From assembly GCA_964019165.1 (NCBI GenBank), contig OZ025280.1:9914428-9978427 (forward strand): DNA of 64,000 nt, read 5' to 3'. Under the pieces are notes generated by a model that was not told the origin of the DNA, did not search any database, and saw only the letters and a program-made list of their open reading frames with translations. A program made the position numbers and the translations under genes. The DNA comes from Mastigias papua. Its lineage: Eukaryota > Cnidaria > Scyphozoa > Rhizostomeae > Mastigiidae. Below, one piece after another: positions 32,870 through 43,830 of this stretch (positions are counted from its first letter, which is position 1; every line of letters starts with the position of its first letter).

Positions 32870-34607
32870 ATGTCCAAAGGAAAAACACAAGTGCTTTTAC
32901 AAACAGCCAGAGCCATTGCGTCAAAAAATGGGGAATCCAAAGGAATACCAGTGCGTATACTATTAGATAGCGGAAGCCAAAGATCGTATGTGACAGAGGC
33001 AGTGAAAAACAAATTGAAGTTAGAGCCTATGAAGAAGGAAACACTTCATTAAACACATTTGGAGGTGAGAACGTTTTGAAAACTGTTTGTAGTGTGGTAA
33101 AATTACATCTTAAGGGTAAAGAAGGGGAAAACATCGAAATAAATGCCTCAACTTTCTCTGTAATTTGTAGCCCTTTGCCCTCAAAAATTGATCTGTCAGA
33201 TTACCCTCATTTGGAGGGATTGGAATTATCTGACCCACTTGACACAGAGTCTGAGGTGAAGCCAATCGACATTTTGATTGGTGCTGACGTTTATTGGGAT
33301 ATAATAAATGATGAAGTTATTCGTGATGGGCATGGTCCCATAGCAGTAAAAAGCAAATTTGGGTGGATTGTATCAGGCCCCATCAAAGTTGAAAAAGTCA
33401 ACAATCCCCAGGTAGCTGCAAATCTCGTTATTCAACCCACGACATTTTATCAACCCAGCAACGACCCCCTAATTACAGAGCTAAAACGATTCTGGGATAC
33501 AGAGACTTTAGGAATTTATGAGTCTAAGGGGAATAAAGATCGTTTTTTAGAAGAAATTAGACACAATGGTGAAAGATATGAAGTGGGACTTCCATGGAAA
33601 GGGTGTGAACCCGAATCTTTACATGATGATTATAATCAAGCCGTGAATAGATTGAACTCCCTTTATGCGCACCTTGAAAAGGACAATGAAGTCCTTAATG
33701 AATACGATAAAATTATAGACGAACAGTTGAATTCTGGAATTATTGAAATCGTACCTGTATATGAACAATCCTCGAAGGTTTTTGAAGAAAATGAAGTTCA
33801 TTACCTTCCTCATTTTGGCGTAACAAGGAAAGACAGAGAAACAACTAAGCTGAGAATCGTATTTGATGGCTCTGTCAAGTCTGAAGAAAGCAAATTGTCA
33901 TTGAATGATTATCTCGAAAATGGGCCTAATTTCATACCGCCTATTTTTGACGTGCTCATTAAATTTCGCTCTAAACCACTTGCCTTAGTAGCTGATATCG
34001 AAAAGGCATTTTTGCAAATTTCATTTCAATTAAGGAAAAGGATCGAGACACATTATGTTTTCTATTGTACAGAAAATCCCCGGACAGAACAACAACACAG
34101 TTAAGTCATTTGAGATTTTGACGTCTTGTTTTCGGTTTGAAATCCAGTCCAAGCATTCTCGGATGCGTAATAAACGAACACTTGGGCAAGTTTGAAAATG
34201 TGCAACCAGAAATTGTAAAACTGTTAAAGAATCAATTGTTTGTTGATGATCTAGCAGGAGGAGCTAATTCTGTCAAAGAAGGATTTCAACGCTTTAAAAG
34301 CTCTAGAGAAATCTTGAAAACAGGCGGTTTTAATCTACAAAAATGGAAAACGAATGATTCTACTTTGCTAAAATTAATTCAAAATGATGAAAACGATGGA
34401 GAAACAGAATCAGAGCCTAAACATATTCAAGAAGAAGATGGCTCGTTCGTAAACGAAACCTTTGGAATAAACCTAAATTCAAGTGAAAATATGAAAACTA
34501 AAATTTTGGGTCTAAATTGGGACATTGAGAAAGACGAATTTTACCTCGATTTCAATGAACTAATAAAGGTCGCAAATTCGTTGCCGAATACTAAAAGGTC
34601 AGTTTGA
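32870..34607 (+). pseudogene. BEL protease and reverse transcriptase
   Basis: The protease active site is VRILLDSGSQRSYVTE (DSG, near 32965). After a frameshift at 33050 the chain continues with LIGADVYWDII and SKFGWIVSGPI, a linker typical of Pao polymerases. The RT follows: YLPHFGVTRKD, TTKLRIVFDGSVK, LVADIEKAFLQIS (first catalytic Asp), a frameshift near 34030, then GLKSSPSILG, LFVDDLAGGAN (FVDD active site) and FNLQKWKTND. The blocks occur in the order known for BEL elements. At least three breaks make it non-functional. Confidence 0.88.
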
Positions 34608-37083
34608 GCTTAGCAGCAAAAATGTACGACCCATTGGGTTTGTTAACGCCGTTTACAGTTCACTTCAAAGAAATTTTTCAAAAGCTATGTACAAAAGGTG
34701 TAAATTGGGATGACAAACTTCAAGGCAACATTCGTTCTAAATTCAATTTTATGATTTTCGACATGCACAGATTACACGACGTCAAAATATCTCGTTGTTT
34801 GTTTGAAGGCAATGCTGCAAAACCAATCGAATTTGAACTGCACGGGTTTTCAGACACAAGTTCTATTGCCTACGGCGCCTGCATGTATTTGACAAGTAAA
34901 TACGACGATGAAAGCAAAAGTGCGACTTTAATAGCCTCGAAAACTAGAATAGTACCAATAAAAGAGCAAACAATGCCCGGATTGGAACTTTTGGGGTCGT
35001 TGATATTATCTCGTCTCATGGAATTGGTTTGTAAATCGTTGGAAAATGCGTTAAATACTACATTGAAGCGTTATTTTTGGGTAGATTTGTGCGTGGTTTT
35101 ATGTTGGATAAGAAATGAAAAAATTTGGACAACCTATGTTCAAAATCGCATAAATGAAATTCGATCGAAGTCGAAAGTAGACGAATGGGGATATTGTCCC
35201 GGAAGTATGAATCCTGCGAACTTGCCCTCAAGAGGTGTGAAGGCTAATACATTAGTTAAGGCCTCCATTTGGCGGAATAGCCCTGAATTTTTTAAATACA
35301 AGCCAAGTCATTGGCCCGAACAATCGTTAAATTCCAACAATCCGATAGCGGCCTTTGAGGAAACACCTAACACTTTTACCGATAAAACAGACGTACTCTC
35401 GATTAACGAAAACGAAAAAACGCAAATAGTTTCGGTTGAAAGATTTAGTTCAAAAACCAAGCTCATACGAACAGTTGCTTGGGTTTTAAGATTTATACGA
35501 AAGTTGAAAGAAAAGATTTCAAAGTCAAATGCTAATGTTTATGAAGAACCTTTTGATTCGGAGGAAATATCACGAGCTGAGAAGATTGTGTTACAGCAAA
35601 TTCAAAAAGAAATGTTTTCTGAGGAAATCAAGTATCTGCGAAATAAACAAGGGAAAGCGCCAAAACTCGTAAACGATTTCAACCTTTTTATCGATAATGA
35701 AGGAATTTTACGTACGCAAACACGTTTGCAAAATGGGAATTTGATTGATTCGACGAAACGGCCTAGTCTTCTACCGAAACAACATGATTTTACGACACTT
35801 GTAATTCAAGAGGTACATTCAAATATTGCGCATAGCGAAGTTCGTATGACCCTGTCTACCATTCGCGAAAGATTTTGGATTTTGCGAGGGGGAGAGAGTG
35901 TAAAGCGAGTCGTAAGACATTGTAGATTGTGTAAATGGTTCAAAGAGAATGGATTCTTGATGTTACCCTCGTTACACCTCCCGAAAGTTCGGATTGAAGA
36001 TGGACCACCTTTTCTAAATATCGGTTTAGATTTTGCTGGACCATTGTTTTTGTGAGAAATAAATCGGAAAATTTGGCAAAATGTTACATTAGTTTGTTTA
36101 CATTTGCAACAACGCGCACAGTACACCTCGAATTAACCGAAGGTTTGGATGTCGAAAACTTTTTACGAACATTTCGTTGATTCGCCACACGCAGAGGGTT
36201 AACTAGGAAGATTTTGAGTGATAACGCGAAAACATTCAAATCCGCAAACAAGGAAATTCGAAAAGATTGCGAGATCGAAAACCGTATTAGATTATTTCGC
36301 GAATCGGGATATTAATTGGAAATTTATTCCGGAAGTATCTCCTTGGTTTGGAGGTATGTATGAACGTATGGCTGGATCGGTAAAAAGATGTTTACGATGA
36401 GCTATAGGGAGATCTTACTTGAAGTACGATGAAATTCATACAATTATTGTAGAAATTGCAGGGATTGTGAATCAAGACCTATTAGTTACGTCTATGATGA
36501 TTCGGAAGGGGTGTCTTATGCGCTAACACCTTCGCACCTTATTTATGGACGTCAAATTACGATGATACCATCAGACACACATTTCAAAATAATAAGTACT
36601 CATCAATCGTCGACTAAACGAGCAAAACACCATCGAAAAATGTTAGCAAACTTCACAGAGATTTGGAGAAAGGACTACTTGCTAAGTCTACGCGAGCGTG
36701 CTTCTAAACAAGACACCAATTGTGCACCTAATATAAAGGTTGGTGATGTTGTTGTACTAAAAAATGACAAGACGAAAAGAATTTTCTGGAAGTTAGGATG
36801 AATCGAATCTTTGTTACCCGGAAAAGATGGAGAAATTAGAGTTGGAACTTTAAGAGTTTTAAGCAATGATAGGACACCAATTATATTGAAGAGGAGTATA
36901 ACAAGTTTTGTACCTCTTGAAGTTGACGGACATATACTTCAAGATGATTTAGAGAATGCAAAGGATACCGTGACAAATGAAACGGAGACTAATAAATTGG
37001 TAGAAAGTAATCAAGAAAAAAGTCAGACACGAAGGACAGCAGCCATAATTGGTGAAATAGTACGAAATGAAAATACAAAATAA
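34604..37083 (+). pseudogene. BEL RNase H and integrase
   Basis: The open frame 34604-36055 covers the start of the RT thumb (KMYDPLGLLTPFTVHFK), RNase H (ELHGFSDTSSIAYGACMYL, then PGLELLGSLILSRL and WIRNEKIWTTYVQNR, ending CPGSMNPANLPSRG) and the integrase zinc region (HCRLCKWFKENG), up to the first catalytic Asp in NIGLDFAGPLF. A stop at 36053 follows. The rest of the core lies in frames up to 36400 (SPWFGGMYERMAGSVK holds the Glu), and the C-terminal SH3-like tail lies at 36511-37083 (NIKVGDVVVLKND). The RNase H first Asp sits in FSDTS where the family usually has CDAS. Confidence 0.88.
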
Positions 37084-37150
37084 ACTACTTTAATGACCTG
37101 AGAGTTTTAATTTAGTTTATGATCATTTGTATGATCATCCGGGGGGAGTA

Positions 37151-37417
37151 TGTTGGGATGTGGGACAGTTAATATTGCTTTAGTTCGATGAGTATTGTAA
37201 TCCAATTTGTTCTGTTAAAACGTTCATAGCTGAATTGACAATTTAATTAGCTGGTTTTTACGTAGATTGATAGATTTTAAGCGACAGTATTCGTAGAAGC
37301 TTTGTAGGGAAAATATGACAAGAGAGAGAGTTCTCGAATGGCCCAGTTAGCTAGTTAGGCCCCATAGATTCGGTCAAGACACACGAAATTTAGTAGTAAG
37401 AGAGTACCGACACGATA
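37151..37417 (+). repeat. 3' LTR of the BEL element, preceded by polypurine tract
   Basis: It begins TGTTGGGATGTGGGAC directly after GGGGGGAGTA (37141-37150), the likely polypurine tract, and ends CGACACGATA before ATAGC. Confidence 0.92.
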
Positions 37418-38752
37418 ATAGCTGCACAGTATACCAAAGTGTAACTCATTACTGCACAATAAAGCGGGAACATCCTTTAGCATACTGAAAGCCCCTTTTT
37501 CATCTGACACTCATCAAGGTATGAAACATCGGATAATGTTCGATAGATAAACCAAGGTATAAAACTTGGTACCAATAGATTCACGCAAATAGATGAATGC
37601 TTCTTACAATTTGCTACATGGTTGGTCAATGGATACCTATCCACTATAGCTTAGTTCAAGAGTCCAATGGAGAAAATGAAATTTTGTTGTTTACTTAAGC
37701 ATGAATTCTGAGTCGTTATGTAAAGAAATTCCAAAACATTTACATGAAAGACGATCTTGCTTGCCCAATACTCCGAAACTTATAGCCTTTTGAATCAAAA
37801 TAATATATCCTCACTTGCAGATAGAACTGTTCCAGTTTGGATGCCAATCATGTAGAGTTGGATTGTGTTCAAGGACACATACACACTTGCAGTCACACCC
37901 ATACAGCCAATCTTTTTTGAGATTTTCATCTGAGATGAATAGCAGTTTGATTTCCCCCTGCTTTACACTTGCCAGTGAGCTGGTTGGGTTCCTTCTGGTC
38001 AAAAATGGAAAACTCAAGCAATGGGCAAACCCTTGACGTGGGGCTTGAGCTTAACTCATTGAATGGTACTTACTGGGCGACATTTTGATTCTTCCTTTGA
38101 GGCCTCTATACTTCATATTATGAAGTGAAATATAGAACTATAATATACACCACTCATTGAGGACTAATATTGCCTGGCAACATTCAGAACAGTGATGCAT
38201 ACTTATAAGATCTGGCTGTCAAAAACGCTAAGAGGTTTATACGTTATTTCAAAATCGACCATAGTGCAGGTAGATAAGTTTTCCCGCAAACAACTTCTGT
38301 CAGGCAAATGGCTCATGAAATATATGCTACCAGTATATCATATGATATTGCATTTTGGTATCTTACATTGTTTGCAAAAGGGCTACCTGCTAATGAGCAA
38401 GTCACCAGTATTCAGTTTTCCATTAACTGTGGGCGTTTCCTTATTAAAGGGCGTGGTTGTCTAATTTTGGAATTGAGCATGACTGGTCAGTTGAGGCCAG
38501 CTACGCCACTGATAGTGAAGTATGCAGAACAGTGATATTACAGTTTGGAGACACTCAAACAAGCAATAAAACAGTAGCAGACTTCACTCACCAGGCTTAT
38601 ACCAAACATAAGAGACTTTATAATTTGCAAACTTCTCGTCAATAATGCTCACTGCTCTGGAGTATTGGCCAATTTAACCATGATGGAATTTCTTAAATAC
38701 CACATGAAAGAAATTCTAAGAAAATCTAATAAATCTAATAAATCTAATAAAA
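37418..38752. other. No supported gene
   Basis: This is unidentified sequence continuing from 31231. Short frames (62-90 codons) at 37815, 38192, 38308 and 38457 overlap one another and show no domain. An (AATCTAATAA)-like short tandem repeat lies at 38722-38750. Confidence 0.5.
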
Positions 38753-38980
38753 GTACACAAAGATAAGACTTTTGGCACCCATGCGCCAGCTAGGATTATA
38801 TTACCAACTAATGTTCTCAACTTGTTGGAGATCTACATCAAAAAGGTACATCCAATCGCTAAGTCTTTGGAAAAAGCAGAAAATAAAGTACTCTTCACTT
38901 GGAATGACAGTGCTGTCATCTCAGATAAACTAGACTTGCTCTTATCTTGTCTGAATAATTTCTATATTACGTGTTTATGA
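38753..38980 (+). pseudogene. Fragment of a tyrosine-recombinase-like protein (N part)
   Basis: The 76-codon frame VHKDKTFGTHAPARIIL, then LLEIYIKKVHP and VLFTWNDSAV, resembles proteins in aquatic animal genomes in which a HKT...GPA motif precedes a recombinase-like C-terminus. It is followed after about 300 bases by the segment at 39284. The family assignment is tentative and from memory. It may be a Crypton-type remnant. Confidence 0.35.
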
Positions 38981-39283
38981 TAGACGATCAAAGTATGGTA
39001 GGCACAGAGTAGATAATCGTATTCTTTCTTTGTCAATAGCAGCTAGTGATGGAGGGTAATACCAAAGTCAACTGTCTTGACTCTAAATGTTTCCGAAAAA
39101 GTCTGATAGGTACTTTATTGTTTAGATCTGTAGTTACATATACTGATTACCAACTGTGCACGTATTTACTCCCTGGTTTTTCACTTGTTCTCAATTTTCT
39201 CCAATCATTTATGCAGCCTATTCGAATAAGCAAATATATTGTAATACTATATTCATTATTCCATGTATGGTCACTGGTGCCAT

Positions 39284-39515
39284 AAATACCAATTGGAAAA
39301 AGTCAGACATTTTGAGTTATCAAGTAAATGCAACAAAGTTTTGGAGAGCTGCTGTTACTGCAAGTAGGGAGAAAGGAAAGGGCTCATCTTTTGAGGCAGC
39401 TGATCTCATGGGACATTTGAAAGCGACAGCTGATAAGGTTTATCATGTAAGGCAAAAAGAGAAGATCTCACTGCAAGCAGCAGCACAAACGGGGAACATC
39501 CTCAGAAAAGCATAG
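39284..39515 (+). pseudogene. Fragment of a tyrosine-recombinase-like protein (C part)
   Basis: ATKFWRAAVTASREKG, then ADLMGHLKATADKVYHV, followed by a Lys/Ala-rich helix. LMGH and KVY fit the second His and catalytic Tyr boxes of tyrosine recombinases, and the Arg in KFWRAA the box before them. It ends with a stop shortly before the (TA)n tract. It is too short for a firm call. Confidence 0.35.
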
Positions 39516-39581
39516 ACTAAGATTGATTCACAAAAAACATTTGATACAAGTAGCACCAAAGAGCCTGAAGTAACCTCTTCA

Positions 39582-39683
<102 letters not shown>

Positions 39684-39719
39684 CCAAGATTTCTCGATGA
39701 TATAAGAGTAGATATAAGG

Positions 39720-40662
39720 CGAAAAAATACGACAATGCTATGTTATCGACGTTATGTTGATGATACTTTTTGTCTTTTCAATATTGAGAAAGATGCCTTA
39801 TCATTTTGATTTTCTCAACTCACGGCACCCTAACATCAAATTCACTATTGAAAAGGAAACTAATCAGATGTTGTCTTTTCTTGATTTCTGTGTCCATAAT
39901 AAAGAGCCATCTTGTCTCTTAACGTTATTACATCGCAAAAATACATTTACTGGTTTACTCACTAACATTTTCAGCTTCACTTCCTGTTCTTATAAGATTG
40001 GTCTTATTCATACTTTAGTGGATAGAGGCTACAGAAGTAATAATACTCTTCTCAAATTTAATGATGATGTTACAAAACTTTATTTTGTTTTTAAAAAGAA
40101 TCAATATCCTGAATATCTAATAAGCCGGGTAGTCAATTTGTATCTTGGAAATGCTCATAGTTCTAAAACTTCAACTTCATCTACTGATATTACCACTACT
40201 TATGTCAAATTGCCATATCTTAAGCTCTCCAATTTTACTCAAGGTAAAGTGCGTATGCTTGTTAATATATACTGCAACAGTATTAAAATAAAGTTAGCCT
40301 TTTCTTCCTTTAAGGCTAAAAATTTGATCTTGGTTAAAGATTATGTGCCCAGATCACTCCGCTCTTATGTAGTGTATAAATTTAAATGTGCCGGATGTAA
40401 TTCCATGTTTATTGGCGAAACAAGCCAACATGTATCTACTCGAGTGTGAGAGCATTTATTTACTGATAAAAATTCAACTATTTTTAAACATCTTAAAGGT
40501 TCAGTTGTTTGTAAGGAGGCATGTAACAATAGTTGTTTTAAAGTGTTGGATTCTGCAAACACTTCGTTTAAGCTTAAAATTAAAGAAGTGTTACATATCC
40601 AATGGGAAACACCTGATTTAAATAAGCAGATTCAGCATTATAACTTTTCATTAAGCTTTTAG
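39720..40662 (+). pseudogene. Penelope RT-endonuclease, C-terminal half
   Basis: It starts with the RT active-site block CYRRYVDDTFCLFN (YVDD), then after a frameshift near 39792 NSRHPNIKFTIEKE, MLSFLDFCVHNKE and the thumb FTGLLTNIFSFTSCSYK. The endonuclease module follows: YVVYKFKCAGCNSMFIGETSQHVSTRV, given here only as its key residues YKFKC..C, FIGET and TRV. An in-frame TGA at 40447-40449 replaces the Arg expected before EHL, after which the frame continues to TAG at 40660. The domain order RT then GIY-YIG is diagnostic. N-terminal RT motifs are missing. Confidence 0.87.
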
Positions 40663-40783
40663 CTATCCTTCTTAACCGTTCTTACCTGTTGTCGCTACAT
40701 TGATTCCTTTTTCGATTAATAAATTCGATTGATGATGTAACGTTTGTTTATGTACCAAGAAGTTTTTTCACTGTACTTAGCAA

Positions 40784-40811
40784 CTGATGATGGATTGGAA
40801 CAATCCGAAAC
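40784..40811 (+). ncRNA. Hammerhead-ribozyme-like core in Penelope 3' region
   Basis: CTGATGA (40784-40790), then a stem II with GGATTG paired to CAATCC around GAA, then GAAAC (40807-40811). These are the conserved hammerhead core boxes in the right order. A possible stem III (GTTT paired with AAAC, with a bulge) follows and ends in GTA. I could not find a convincing stem I. Hammerheads are known in Penelope-like elements. Confidence 0.4.
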
Positions 40812-40858
40812 ATGTTTTGCAAACGTAAAAGCATAATCGTATTTGTTTGCCTTATATC

Positions 40859-40861
<3 letters not shown>

Positions 40862-40907
<46 letters not shown>
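40862..40907. repeat. (TA)n tract 2
   Basis: About 46 bases of TA between the 3' end of Penelope 1 and the 3' end of the minus-strand LINE. Confidence 0.97.
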
Positions 40908-40911
<4 letters not shown>

Positions 40912-40969
40912 ACTATTAATCCTAAAAGATTATAGTATACACGTTAAATGTTCTAGGTCCGATGAGTCC

Positions 40970-43393
40970 TTATATGACTGTAAAGGCCAATCTAGAACGG
41001 TAGCATTTGTTGCAGTGTTGGCAAATATATGCATCATGATCAGCTGCATTCCGAATCATTTGTAACTGGTTTCTCCTTTGCCTGTGCATCTCTTTTCTTT
41101 GTAAAAGGGCTTGCTCATATTTCTTTGTTCCCGTAGTCACCTTTTCTCTCCAAAGTGAGCGTTGAAGTGCACACTCTTCCCAAGTCTCTATATTCATGTC
41201 AAACAATTTCATGTCACGCTTACTATTGCCAGAGTATCTCGGCAGTGGACGTCCTAACTTCCTGGAGCCATCTCAAGCTTCACTATAAAGAACTGTTTTG
41301 GGGATGCGGCTATCATCCATTTGGTTTATATACCCAAACCATCTCAACCATTTAAGTATCTCTGTATCTGGTATCTTTTCTTGCCATCTAACTTTTAAGA
41401 TCTTTCTTAAACATCTCAGACGAAAACTATGTAGCCTTTTGATATGTCTTGCATATGTAGTCCATGTCTCTGCACAGTACAGCAATAAAGAAAGCACGCA
41501 GGTCTCATATATCCGGGTCTTGACCTTAGTAGAAAGCTTATTTTCCCATACTCGTTTCCTTAGTAGGCTAAAATTCATATCCGCTTTACCAATTCGTTTT
41601 GCTATTTCTTCATTTAGATCTAAGTTCTTTGCTAGCATGGAACCAAGGTAACAGAATTTATCGACACTGTCAAGACTACTGCCATCTACATTAATTTCAG
41701 AATTTGAACCAGCAGATCCCTGGTGCATTGTCACTGTTTTCTTTAGACTTATCTTGAGCCCAAAATTTCTGCACGATTGTGAAAATCGATCCAAAAGCCT
41801 TTGAAGAGATTCTGGTCTGTGAGCAACTTGTGCTGCATCGTCAGCAAAGAGAGGTTCACGCACGGTTGATTCTTTCAGTTTGGTCTTTGCTCTAAATCTT
41901 GAGATGTTAAACAGTCTACCATCATATCTAGTTTTGAGATAAATGCCCTCATCGCTTCCTTGGAATGCATGCCGTATTACATAAGAAAAGTAGATATTGA
42001 ATAAAACAGGAGCAAGAACACATCCTTGTTTTACTCCATTATTGATTACAAATGCTTTGGATTCTTCGTTTTCATAAGCAACCATTGCCATCATACCTGT
42101 GTGGAGCAAGTGAATTAAGTTTAAGAGCTTTTGTGGACAGCCAAGTTTCCCGATAACAATATATAAGCCTTATCTATTGATAAAATCGAAAGCCTTTGTT
42201 AGGTCTATAAATGCTATGTGTAGTGGAATCCGCTTTTCTATGCACTTCTCTTGAAGTTGTCTAACGGAAAACACCATATCTGTGGTAGAACGCCCCTGTC
42301 AAAAACCACATTGACTTTCAGGGTAGATGTTTTCTTCTAAAAGCTGTAATTTTGGAAGTAGAATACGATAAAATATTTTCCCATTAATGCTTAATAAGGA
42401 GATACCTCTGTAGTTGTCACAAACACTTCTGTCGCCCTTGCTCTTATATAGCTGTATAAATCTTGCATCTTTCAAATCCTGTGGGACATCCTCTTTATGC
42501 GAGCAGAGAAGTAAAATCTGATGAATTTTTGAGAGCAGCTCTTGATCAGCGCATGTATACATTTCAGCTGGTATGCTGTCATTTCCTGGAGCATTATGTT
42601 TGGGAACTGAATGTATAGCCTGTTGCAATTCCTCACATGTTGGATCAGTGCTTAATTCTTCCATGACATCAAACTGTTGCAGAGTCTCAAGTACGGCTCT
42701 GTTGATCTCAGATGCTGCCGTATATATAATACCGTAATGTTCAACCCAACGCTCCAGCGTGTCTTGCTTGCCTCTTAGATTATTTCCATGGAGATCCTTC
42801 AAAGGGGGTACTGCCCTTTCTACTGGACCAATACAATGTGTAATTCCTTCATACATTCTACGAGTATCGCCGATATCAACAGCTTTTTGTATTTCATCAC
42901 AGAGGTCTAGCCAGTAGCTCTGGGCACATTTCCTCGCCTCTGTTTGCATTTTCCTACATGCCGTTCGCAAATTTTCCCTATTTGTACTACTTGGACAGGT
43001 TTTGTCGGCGAGATGTGCTGTTCTTTTCTCATTTACCAGTGGTAATAGCGTTAGCGAGTTTTCCTCAAACCAATCGACATTTTTCTTGACACTCTTGCCA
43101 AAGACAGTGATTGCAGCATTGTAAATCCCATCACATAGAGTACACCATGCTTCATTGACTGATGTCAGAGCTAGACTTAGCTTGGTAGTTTCATTATTGA
43201 ATTGCTCACACTTTTGGTGATCTTTTATTTTGCTCATATTTATTCGAGGATGACATGGAGTTTTCTTACGATACATCTTTTTTACACAAATCTTAACTCT
43301 GCAGCCAACCAGAGAGTGGTCTGTGTTACATTCAGCACTCTGGTATGAATACGAGTGCTGGATTTCTTTCAGGTTGCTGCGCCTTGTTAGCAC
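40970..43393 (-). pseudogene. LINE reverse transcriptase and C-terminal zinc finger
   Basis: The linker HNAPGNDSIPAEMY (domain 0 region) is followed by LKDARFIQLYKSKGD, NYRGISLLSINGKIF, SQCGF then a TGA (42299-42301) where the family has Arg, then KAFDFINR, GVKQGCVLAPVLFNIYF, and the active site LFADDAAQVAH (FADD). LKISLKKTV, FCYLGSMLAKN and the thumb/C-terminal LRKILKVRWQEKIPD follow, then CQHCNKCYRSRLAF. Breaks lie at 42300, about 42165 and 41273. It copies the LINE RNA at the nicked target. Confidence 0.87.
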
Positions 43394-43447
43394 TAAATCT
43401 AATTGATGCCAGTGCCCAGATCTCAGATGTCTCCAAGATGTCTTCCT

Positions 43448-43830
43448 TTATATTTTCCCTTCAAAGAAAGCGTTAGTAATACATAAATTTTGACTTGCAC
43501 AAAGCACTAGTACCAGCTGTCCGTTGTCATTCATATTTCCAATGCCATGTTTCCCTAGTATGCCATTCCAACTTTCAAAAACACCTCCAACTCTTGCATT
43601 AAAATCGCCTAGTATTATAACTGTTTCAGTTTGTGAAACATTTTCTATCTCTTGCTCAAGTAGTTGATAAAAATTATTCTTAACCTCGTCATCTGCCTGG
43701 AGAGTAGGTGCATATATGCTACAAATCATCAGCGGACCTTTGCTAGTATGAACCCTCAAAGACTTAAGTCTGGTTGTTATACCCACTGGAGTTTCACAAA
43801 CGGGTATAATACTATTGCGTATGGCAAAAC
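43448..43830 (-). pseudogene. LINE APE endonuclease, main part
   Basis: FAIRNSIIPV continues from the segment at 46470. SIYAPTLQADDE, VIILGDFNARVGG (the catalytic GDFNA motif), GKHGIGNMNDNGQLV and FCASQNL-like strands follow. The final SDH block reads NTDHSLVGCRVKI in the neighbouring frame near 43310. The APE endonuclease nicks target DNA. A TAA near 43446 separates it from the RT frame. Confidence 0.85.

Larger units (their letters stand above)
31232..37417 (+). mobile_element. BEL/Pao LTR retrotransposon with complete ends (decayed)
   Basis: 267-bp LTRs lie at both ends. The target duplication ATAGC lies at 31227-31231 and 37418-37422. The order is gag, protease, RT, RNase H, integrase, with BEL-specific domains (DUF1759-type gag, DUF1758-type protease, Pao RT). 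The LTRs have clearly more differences than those of Gypsy B or Copia, and pol has frameshifts and stops, so this insertion is older. It is 6.2 kb long in total. Confidence 0.93.
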
